Positions 1 through 10,500 of a stretch of DNA of 64,000 nucleotides are shown here, one piece after another. The position numbers and the translations under genes were made by a program. Position 1 is the stretch's first letter; each line of letters starts with the position of its first letter. This DNA comes from Argopecten irradians (taxonomy: Eukaryota > Mollusca > Bivalvia > Pectinida > Pectinidae): positions 72,127,469 to 72,191,468 of the forward strand of contig NC_091134.1 of assembly GCF_041381155.1 (NCBI RefSeq), read 5' to 3'. The notes beneath the pieces were generated by a model that saw only the letters and a program-made list of their open reading frames with translations, did not search any database and had not been told where the DNA came from.

Positions 1-1690
1 GTAGATAGACAACAGTTGTACATCCCCATATGTTTGGATTATATAGTAGATAGACAACAGTTGTACATCCCATATGTTTGGATTATATAGTAGATAGACA
101 ACAGTTGTACATCCCATATGTTTGGATTATATAGTAGATAGACAACAGTTGTACATCCCATGTGTTTGGATTATATAGTAGATAGACAACAGTTGTACAT
201 CCCCATGTTTGGATTATATAGTAGATAGACAACAGTTGTACATCCCCATATGTTTGGATTATATAGTAGATAGACAACAGTTGTACATCCCATGTGTTTG
301 GATTATATAGTAGATAGACAACAGTTGTACATCCCCATATGTTTGGATTATATAGTAGATAGACAACAGTTGTACATCCCATGTGTTTGGATTATATAGT
401 AGATAGACAACAGTTGTACATCCCCATATGTTTGGATTATATAGTAGATAGACAACAGTTGTACATCCCCATATGTTTGGATTATATAGTAGATAGACAA
501 CAGTTGTACATCCCATGTGTTTGGATTATATAGTAGATAGACAACAGTTGTACATCCCATGTGTTTGGATTATATAGTAGATAGACAACAGTTTGTACAT
601 CCCCATGTGTTTGGATTATATAGTAGATAGACAACAGTTGTACATCCCATATGTTTGGATTATATAGTAGATAGACAACAGTTGTACATCCCATATGTTT
701 GGATTATATAGTAGATAGACAACAGTTGTACATCCCATGTGTTTGGATTATATAGTAGATAGACAACAGTTGTACATCCCATGTGTTTGGATTATATAGT
801 AGTAGATAGACAACAGTTGTACATCCCCAGTTGTGGTTTGGATTATATAAGTAGATCGACCAACCAGTTGTACATCCCCATGTGTTTGGATTATATAGTA
901 GATAGACAACAGTTGTACATCCCATGTTTTGGATTATATAGTAGATAGACAACAGTTGTACATGCCCCTATGTGTTTGGATTATAATAGTAGATAGACAA
1001 CAGTTTGTATCATCCCCCATATGTTATTGGAATTTATATAGTAGATAAACAACATTGTACATCCCCATATGTTTGGATTATATTAAGTAGATAGACAACA
1101 GTTGTACATCCCCATGTGTTTTAGGATTATATAGTAGATATGACAACAGTTTGTAACATCCCATATAAGTTTCGGATTATATAGTTAGATTATATAGACA
1201 AACAGTTTGTATCATCCCCATGTGTTTGGATTATATAGTAGATAGACAACAGTTGTACATCCCATTTGTTTGGATTATATAGTAGATATAGACAACAGTT
1301 GTACACATCCCCATGCTGTTTGGATTAGTTATAGTAGATAGACAAACAGTTGTACACTCCCATGGTGTGTTGGATTATATAGTAGATAGACAACAGTTGT
1401 ACATCCCATATGTTTGGATTATATAGTAGATAGACAACAGTTGTACATCCCCATACTGTTTGGATTATATAGTAGATAGACAAACAGTTGTACATACCCC
1501 ATATGTTTGGATTATATAGGTTAGATAGACAAACAGTTGTACAGTCCCATGTGTTTGGATTATATAGTAGATAGACAGTAACAGTTGTACATCCATATGT
1601 TTGGATTATATAGTAAATAGACAACAGTTGGTACATCCCATATGTTTGGATTTATATAGTAGATAGACAACAGTTGTACATCCCATATAA
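1..1690. repeat. 45-bp minisatellite array, open to the left
   Basis: About 37 head-to-tail copies of a 44-45 bp unit containing GTAGATAGACAACAGTTGTA followed by a CATCCC(C)ATATG segment and TTTGGATTATATA. The first 800 bases are very uniform apart from a C-run length change. From about 950 to 1690 single-base insertions become frequent. Each unit holds ACAACAGTTGT, a dyad with 5-bp arms and an E-box-like core. The array runs off the left edge, so its full length is unknown. On gene context it is intronic to cortactin. Minus-strand open frames across it are products of the repeat and not genes. Confidence 0.95.
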
Positions 1691-4600
1691 AGTTTTGTAG
1701 TTTGGTAGACATCAGTCACAAACAATTAAAGTTTGGTAGACATCAGTCACAAACAATTAAAGTTTGGTAGACATTAGTCACAAACAAGTAAAGTTTGGTA
1801 GACATTAGTCACAAACAAGTAAAGTTTGGTAGACATCAGTCACAAACAAGTAAAGTTTTGGTAGACATCAGTCACAAACAAGTAAAGTTAGGTAGACATC
1901 AGTCACAAATAAGTAAAGTTTTGGTAGACATTAGTCACAAACAAGTAAAGTTTGGTAGACATCAGTCACAAACAAGTAAAGTTTGGTAGACATCGGTCAC
2001 AAACAAGTAAAGTTTGGTAGACATCGGTCACAAACAAGTAAAGTTTGGTAGACATCGGTCACAAACAAGTAAAGTTTGGAGACATTAGTCACAAACAAGT
2101 AAAGTTTGGTAGACATCAGTCACAAACAAGTAAAGTTTGGTAGACATCAGTCACAAACAAGTAAAGTTTGGTAGACATCAGTCACAAACAAGTAAAGTTT
2201 TGGTAGACATCAGTCACAAACAAGTAAAGTTTGTAGACATCAGTCACAAACAACTAAAGTTTGGTAGACATCAGTCACAAACAATAAAGTTTGGAGACAT
2301 CAGTCACAAACAAAAGTTTAGGTAGACATTAGTCACAAACAAGTAAAGTTTGGCAGACATCAGTCACAAACAAGTAAAGTTTGGTAGCATCAGTCACAAA
2401 CAAGTAAAGTTTGGTAGACATCAGTCACAAACAAGTAAAGTTTGGTAGACATCAGTCACAAACAAGTAAAGTTTGGTAGTCATCAGTCACAAACAAGTAA
2501 AGTTTGGTAGACATCAGTCACAAACAAGTAAAGTTTGGTAGTCATCAGTCACAAACAAGTAAAGTTTGGTAGACATTAGTCACAAACAAGTAAAGTTTGG
2601 TAGACATCAGTCACAAACAAGTAAAGTTTGGTAGTCATTTAGTCACAAACAAGTAAAGTTTGGTAGACATCAGTCACAAACAAGTAAAGTTTGGTAGACA
2701 TCAGTCACAAACAAGTAAAGTTTGGTAGACATCAGTCACAAACAAGTAAAGTTTGGTAGACATCAGTCACAAACAAGTAAAGTTTGGTAGACATCAGTCA
2801 CAAACAAGTAAAGTTTGGTAGACATCAGTCACAAACAAGTAAAGTTTGGTAGACATCAGTCACAAACAAGTAAAGTTTGGTAGACATCAGTCACAAACAA
2901 GTAAAGTTTGGTAGACATCAGTCACAAACAAGTAAAGTTTGGTAGACATCAGTCACAAACAAGTAAAGTTTGGTAGACATCAGTCACAAACAAGTAAAGT
3001 TTAGTAGACATCAGTCACAAACAAGTAAAGTTTGGTAGACATCAGTCACAAACAAGTAAAGTTTGGTAGACAATAGTCACAAACAAGTAAAGTTTGGTAG
3101 TCATCAGTCACAAACAAGTAAAGTTTGGTAGATATCAGTCACAAACAAGTAAAGTTTGGTAGACATCAGTCACAAACAAGTAAAGTTTAGTAGACATTAG
3201 TCACAAACAAGTAAAGTTTGGTAGACATCAGTCACAAACAAGTAAAGTTTGGTAGACATCAGTCACAAACAAGTAAAGTTTGGTAGACATCAGTCACAAA
3301 CAAGTAAAGTTTGGTAGACATCAGTCACAAACAAGTAAAGTTTAGTAGACATTCAGTCACAAACAAGTAAAGTTTGGTAGACATCAGTCACAAACAAGTA
3401 AAGTTTGGTAGACATCAGTCACAAACAAGTAAAGTTTGGTAGACATCAGTCACAAACAAGTAAAGTTTGGTAGACATCAGTCACAAACAAGTAAAGTTTG
3501 GTAGACATCGGTCACAAACAAGTAAAGTTTGGTAGACATCAGTCACAAACAAGTAAAGTTTAGTAGACATCAGTCACAAACAAGTAAAGTTTGGTAGACA
3601 TCAGTCACAAACAAGTAAAGTTTGGTAGACATCAGTCACAAACAAGTAAAGTTTGGTAGACATCAGTCACAAACAAGTAAAGTTTGGTAGACATCAGTCA
3701 CAAACAAGTAAAGTTTGGTAGTCATCAGTCACAAACAAGTAAAGTTTGGTAGACATCAGTCACAAACAAGTAAAGTTTGGTAGACATCAGTCACAAACAA
3801 GTAAAGTTTGGTAGACATCAGTCACAAACAAGTAAAGTTTGGTAGACATCAGTCACAAACAAGTAAAGTTTGGTAGACATCAGTCACAAACAAGTAAAGT
3901 TTTGGTAGACATCAGTCACAAACAAGTAAAGTTTGGTAGACATCAGTCACAAACAAGTAAAGTTTGGTAGACATCAGTCACAAACAAGTAAAGTTTGGTA
4001 GACATCAGTCACAAACAAGTAAAGTTTGGTAGACATCAGTCACAAACAAGTAAAGTTTGGTAGACATCAGTCACAAACAAGTAAAGTTTGGTAGACATCA
4101 GTCACAAACAAGTAAAGTTTAGTAGACATCAGTCACAAACAAGTAAAGTTTGGTAGACATCAGTCACAAACAAGTAAAGTTTGGTAGACATCAGTCACAA
4201 ACAAGTAAAGTTTGGTAGACATCAGTCACAAACAAGTAAAGTTTAGTAGACATCAGTCACAAACAAGTAAAGTTTGGTAGACATCAGTCACAAACAAGTA
4301 AAGTTTGGTAGACATCAGTCACAAACAAGTAAAGTTTGGTAGACATCAGTCACAAACAAGTAAAGTTTGGTAGACATCAGTCACAAACAAGTAAAGTTGT
4401 AGAATAGTCACAAAAGTAAGTTGTAGACATCAGTCACAAACAAGTAAAGTTTGGTAGACATCAGTCACAAACAAGTAAAGTTTGGTAGACATCAGTCACA
4501 AACAAGTAAAGTTTGGTAGACATCAGTCACAAACAAGTAAAGTTTGGTAGACATCAGTCACAAACAAGTAAAGTTTGGTAGACATCAGTCACAAACAAGT

Positions 4601-7302
4601 AAAGTTTGGTAGACATCAGTCACAAACAAGTAAAGTTTGGTAGACATCAGTCACAAACAAGTAAAGTTTGGTAGACATCAGTCACAAACAAGTAAAGTTT
4701 TGGTAGACATCAGTCACAAACAAGTAAAGTTTGGTAGACATCAGTCACAAACAAGTAAAGTTTGGTAGACATCAGTCACAAACAAGTAAAGTTTGGTAGA
4801 CATCAGTCACAAACAAGTAAAGTTTAGTAGACATCAGTCACAAACAAGTAAAGTTTAGTAGACATCAGTCACAAACAAGTAAAGTTTGGTAGACATCAGT
4901 CACAAACAAGTAAAGTTTGGTAGACATCAGTCACAAACAAGTAAAGTTTGGTAGACATCAGTCACAAACAAGTAAAGTTTGGTAGACATCAGTCACAAAC
5001 AAGTAAAGTTTGGTAGACATCAGTCACAAACAAGTAAAGTTTGGTAGACATCAGTCACAAACAAGTAAAGTTTGGTAGACATCAGTCACAAACAAGTAAA
5101 GTTTGGTAGACATCAGTCACAAACAAGTAAAGTTTGGTAGACATCAGTCACAAACAAGTAAAGTTTGGTAGACATCAGTCACAAACAAGTAAAGTTTGGT
5201 AGACATCAGTCACAAACAAGTAAAGTTTGGTAGACATCAGTCACAAACAAGTAAAGTTTGGTAGACATCAGTCACAAACAAGTAAAGTTTGGTAGACATC
5301 AGTCACAAACAAGTAAAGTTTGGTAGACATCAGTCACAAACAAGTAAAGTTTGGTAGACATCAGTCACAAACAAGTAAAGTTTGGTAGACATCAGTCACA
5401 AACAAGTAAAGTTTGGTAGACATCAGTCACAAACAAGTAAAGTTTGGTAGACATCAGTCACAAACAAGTAAAGTTTGGTAGACATCAGTCACAAACAAGT
5501 AAAGTTTGGTAGACATCAGTCACAAACAAGTAAAGTTTGGTAGACATCAGTCACAAACAAGTAAAGTTTGGTAGACATCAGTCACAGAAAACAAGTAAAG
5601 TTTGGTAGACATCAGTCACAAACAAGTAAAGTTTGGTAGACATCAGTCACAAACAAGTAAAGTTTGGTAGACATCAGTCACAAACAAGTAAAGTTTGGTA
5701 GACATCAGTCACAAACAAGTAAAGTTTGGTAGACATCAGTCACAAACAAGTAAAGTTTGGTAGACATCAGTCACAAACAAGTAAAGTTTGAACAGTCACA
5801 AACAGTAAATTTGGTAGACATCAGTCACAAACAAGTAAAGTTTGGTAGACATCAGTCACAAACAAGTAAAGTTTGGTAGACATCAGTCACAAACAAGTAA
5901 AGTTTAGTAGACATTGGTCACAAACAAGTAAAGTTTGGTAGACATCAGTCACAAACAAGTAAAGTTAAAAACCAGAAAAATTTAGTAGAAATCAGTCACA
6001 AACAAGTAAAGTTTGGTAGACATCAGTCACAAACAAGTAAAGTTTGGTAGACATCAGTCACAAACAAGTAAAGTTTGGTAGACATCAGTCACAAACAAGT
6101 AAAGTTTGGTAGACATCAGTCACAAACAAGTAAAGTTTGGTAGACATCAGTCACAAACAAGTAAAGTTTGGTAGACATCAGTCACAAACAAGTAAAGTTT
6201 AGTAGACATTGGTCACAAACAAGTAAAGTTTGGTAGACATCAGTCACAAACAAGTAAAGTTAAAAACCAGAAAAATTTAGTAGACATCAGTCACAAACAA
6301 GTAAAGTTTGGTAGACATCAGTCACAAACAAGTAAAGTTTGGTAGACATCAGTCACAAACAAGTAAAGTTTGGTAGACATCAGTCACAAACAAGTAAAGT
6401 TTGGTAGACATCAGTCACAAACAAGTAAAGTTTGGTAGACATCAGTCACAAACAAGTAAAGTTTGGTAGACATCAGTCACAAACAAGTAAAGTTTGGTAG
6501 ACATCAGTCACAAACAAGTAAAGTTTGGTAGACATCAGTCACAAACAAGTAAAGTTTGGTAGACATCAGTCACAAACAAGTAAAGTTTGGTAGACATCAG
6601 TCACAAACAAGTAAAGTTTGGTAGACATCAGTCACAAACAAGTAAAGTTTGGTAGACATCAGTCACAAACAAGTAAAGTTTAGAGGACATCAGTCACAAA
6701 CAAGTAAAGTTTAGTAGACATTAGTCACAAACAAGTAAAGTTTTTTTAGACATCAGTCACAAACAAGTAAAGTTTGGTAGACATTAGTCACAAACAAGTA
6801 AAGTTTGTTAGACATCAGTCACAAACAAGTAAATTTTGGTAGTCATCAGTCACAAACAAGTAAAATTTGGTAGACATCAGTCACAAACAAGTAAAGTTTG
6901 GTAGACATCGGTCACAAACAAGTAAAGTTTGGTAGACATCAGTCAAAAACAAGTAAAGTTTAGAAGACATCAGTCACAAAAAAGTAAAGTTTAGTAGACA
7001 TCAGTCACAAACAAGTAAAGTTTGGTAGTCATCAGTCATAAACAAGTAAAGTTTGGTAGACATTAGTCACAAACAAGTAAAGTTTAGAAGACATCAGTCA
7101 CAAACAAGTAAAGTTTGGTAGACATCAGTCACAAACAAGTAAAGTTTGGTAGACATCGGTCACAAACAAGTAAAGTTTGGTAGACATCAGTCACAAACAA
7201 GTAAAGATTGGTAGACATCAGTCACAAACAAGTAAAGTTTAGAAGACATCAGTCACAAACAAGTAAAGTTTGGTAGACATCAGTCACAAACAAGTTAATT
7301 TG
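1691..7302. repeat. 31-bp minisatellite array
   Basis: About 180 head-to-tail copies of a 31-bp unit (GTTTGGTAGACATCAGTCAC then AAACAAGTAAA). It abuts the 45-bp array with almost no spacer at about 1690 and ends in a degenerate unit near 7300. The middle is nearly homogeneous; variants such as GTTTAGTAG, CATCGGTCAC and GTAGTCATC are spread in patches, and the right end (6690-7300) is more diverged, as unequal exchange would produce. The unit length is not divisible by three, so no long open frame forms. It lies just upstream of a cortactin exon and is therefore intronic. Confidence 0.95.
5902..6290. repeat. Higher-order duplication inside the 31-bp array
   Basis: An unusual insert, TTAAAAACCAGAAAAATT, interrupts the 31-bp phase near 5965 and again near 6261. 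Both copies are preceded by the same variant order: a TTTAGTAGACATTGG unit, then a standard unit. The block between them, about 296 bp or nine units plus the insert, has therefore been copied as a whole. This marks a segmental duplication within the satellite. Confidence 0.75.
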
Positions 7303-7477
7303 AAGCTACTAATATGAGAATATGTAACTGAAGTTATTTTTGATCAGGTAGAATGCCTTAGAAAATACCTTGTCAAAAAGTTTGCATGTGTGTCAGAAAT
7401 TGAAAGAATGTTTGACATATATTTATATCACTTTGCCTAGTCATTGCTGGCTAAAACATGTGTTTTCTGTATTACAG

Positions 7478-7588
7478 ATCATTCCAAGGGATTCGGGGGG
7501 AAATTTGGTGTACAGAAAAACAACATGGACAAATCAGCTCTGGGATACGAACATCAAGAGAAGTTAGAAAAGCATGAATCACAAAAAG
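7478..7588 (+). CDS. CTTN: Cortactin exon: exactly one 37-residue actin-binding repeat
   Basis: An acceptor (TGTTTTCTGTATTACAG) precedes 7478 and a donor (AAAAAG/GTTAAT) follows 7588. The exon is 111 bp, exactly one cortactin repeat, in phase 1 at both ends, so it can be gained or skipped without shifting frame. It encodes [18 protein letters not shown], then [18 protein letters not shown], the family's typical end of repeat. Confidence 0.92.
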
Positions 7589-10500
7589 GTTAATTCTGAA
7601 ATTTATTTATATTAATTCTAAGATTTTATATTCATGATTTCAGGTTTAGAGAACAGGAAAAAGTACCATGTAAAAAGTGAAAATGTTTGTGAAAATCTGC
7701 AGCTAGTTTGGTTTAAATCATATTAAGAACAATCTCAACTTTAAAGATAATTATCTTATAGAATTTTGGATATATATGGCTTGAATCTCCAAAGTAAGCA
7801 TTAGATAACTCAGATTAATTACTACAAACATTGAAATGATCAAGACTGTTATTAACAGAGGATGATTCACCAGATGAAGCTTGGACAGATGAGGGTATGG
7901 TGTAGTATAAACATCGTCATTGTGTAGCATGTGTTGTTCTCCTCAACAACTACCAGTCTATAGTATATATAAACTTTATGTAATTATGTATATTTCCTTA
8001 CTCTGTTCACTGAAGGTAAGACAATAGAATATTTTACTTTCAAAAAATTGTTGTATCAGAATCATCTATTTCCTTTTGAAACAACATTTTATTTGTATGA
8101 TTTTGTATGCCTTTAAATGACATTGTATCATAGATGAAACTTTCCTCTGAAACAAATATATCTGTAAGATACATATCCATTTAAAACAAGTACATTGTAT
8201 CATAAAATATGTATCCATTTAAAGGAACAATTCACTCAGGCTAATTATTTTACATAACCAAGAAGCAAAATATGGCATAAATGTATTGTTCTATATTTCT
8301 TATGAAACATATAACATAAAATATTGATAATTTCCCCGTCATTGTTTAGTATTTCAATTAATATCTTTGAAATATCAAATCGTTGATCAATACGCTTAAG
8401 CAGGTACAATATGGACGCTGTACCCATACCCGAGCCAAGGTCAAGCATGTTTAACAAATAAACTACATAACCACTGAGAAGATGAGAAAATGATTTTTAG
8501 GCAAGACAATTCACCTAATAAGGGCCTTACCGGTCATCTGACTACCTTGGCAATGGTAAATTTAATTTCATATGGTGTCACTTTGTCAGGACAATGTCAG
8601 AATCATTTTCAATTTCTTTCAACAAATTTTCTTTCAAACAAGAGGCCAAAGGGCCTTAACATGTAGGAAGTTAATTAGATATAGTGCCATGGTAGCCATC
8701 TTCGATTTGGGATCAACCAGAGATGTAACAACACTTTGTCGGGACGATGTCAGGATCATTTCATGCAAGTTTCAGCCAAATCGCACTGGTAGAACTTGAG
8801 AAGAAGTTCAAAATGTGTTTTAAAGATAGCGGCTGTGGCAGCCATCTTGGTTTTCGGATTGACCCGAAAAATAAAAACACTTTGTCGGGACCATGTCAGG
8901 ATCATTTCATGCAAGTTTCAGCCAAATCAAACTGGTAGAACTTGAGAAGAAGTTCAAAATGTGTTTTCAAGATGACGGCTTTGGCGGCCATCTTGGATTA
9001 CGGATCGACCCGAAAAATAACAACACTTTGTCGGGACCATGTCAGGATCATTTCATGCAAGTTTCAGCCAAATTGCACCAGTAGAACTTGAGAAGAAGTT
9101 CAAAATGTGCTTTCAAGATGGCGGCTTTGGCGGCCATCTTGGATTTCGGATTGACCCGAAAAATAACAACACTTTGTCGGAACCATGTCAGGATCATTTC
9201 ATGCAAGTTTCAGCCAAATCGCACCGGTAGAACTTGAGAAGAAGTTCAAAATGTGTTTTCAAGATGGCGGCTGTGGCTGCCATCTTGAATTTCGGATCGA
9301 CCCAAAAAATAACAACACTTTGTCGGGACCATGACAGGATCATTTCATGCAAGTTTCAGCCAAATTGCACCGGTAGAACTTGAGAAGAAGTTCAAAATGT
9401 GTTTTCAAGATGGCGGCTGTGGCGGCCATCTTGGATTTCGGATAGACCCGAAAAATAACAACACTTTGTCGGGACCATGTCAGGATCATTTCATGCAAGT
9501 TTCAGCCCGATTACACCGGTAGAACTTGAGAAGAAGTTCAAAATGTATTTTCAAGATGGCGACTGTGGCGGCCATCTTGGATTTCGGATCGACCCGAAAA
9601 ATAACAACACTTTGTCGGGACCATGTCAGGATCATTTCATGCAAGTTTCAGCCAAATCGCACCGGTAGAACTTGAGAAGAAGTTCAAAATGTGCTTTCAA
9701 GATGGCGGCTTTGGCGGCCATCTTGGATTTCGGTTTGACCCGAAAAATAACAACACTTTGTCGGGACCATGTCAGGATCATTTCATGCAAGTTTCAGCCC
9801 GATTACACCGGTAGAACTTGAGAAGAAGTTCAAAATGTGTTTTCAAGATGGCGGCTGTGGCGGCCATCTTGGATTTCGGATCGACCCGAAAAGTAACAAC
9901 ACTTTGTCAGGACCATGTCAGGATCATTTCATGCAAGTTTCAGCCAAATCGCACCGGTAGAACTTGAGAAGAAGTTCAAAATGTGTTTTCAAGATGGCGG
10001 CTGTGGCGGCCATCTTGGATTTCGGATCGACCCAAAAAATAACAACACTTTGTCGGGACCATGTCAGGATCATTTCATGCAAGTTTCAGCCAAATCGCAC
10101 CGGTAGAACTTGAGAAGAAGTTCAAAATGTGTTTTCAAGATGGCGGCTGTGGCGGCCATCTTGGATTTCGGATCGACCCAAAAAATAACAACACTTTGTC
10201 GGGACCATGGCAGGATCATTTCATGCAAGTTTCAGCCAAATTGCACTGGTAGAACTTGAGAAGAAGTTCAAAATGTGAAAAGTTAACGCACGGCGCACGG
10301 CGCACGGCGCACGGCGGACGGCGACGGACGAAACATGACGACTATAGGTCATCCTGACCCTTCGGGTCAGATGACCTAAAAACACTACTGTCAGAGCGAT
10401 CTGAGCAGTTTTAGACAAAAGTTGCATTACTCTACGAGCAAGGGACAGGGTTTGGCATACAAGAAGTTCGACCACAATATGTAATGGCGGACAGCGAGCG

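Noticed and set aside
1-7302. Direct repeats that could be mistaken for a CRISPR array
   Set aside because: Units are head to tail with no unique spacers, the genome is eukaryotic, and there are no cas genes.
8747-10252. Ten 63-codon open frames in the 146-bp repeat
   Set aside because: One per unit, each crossing the unit boundary by the same amount. A property of the repeat, with no family match.
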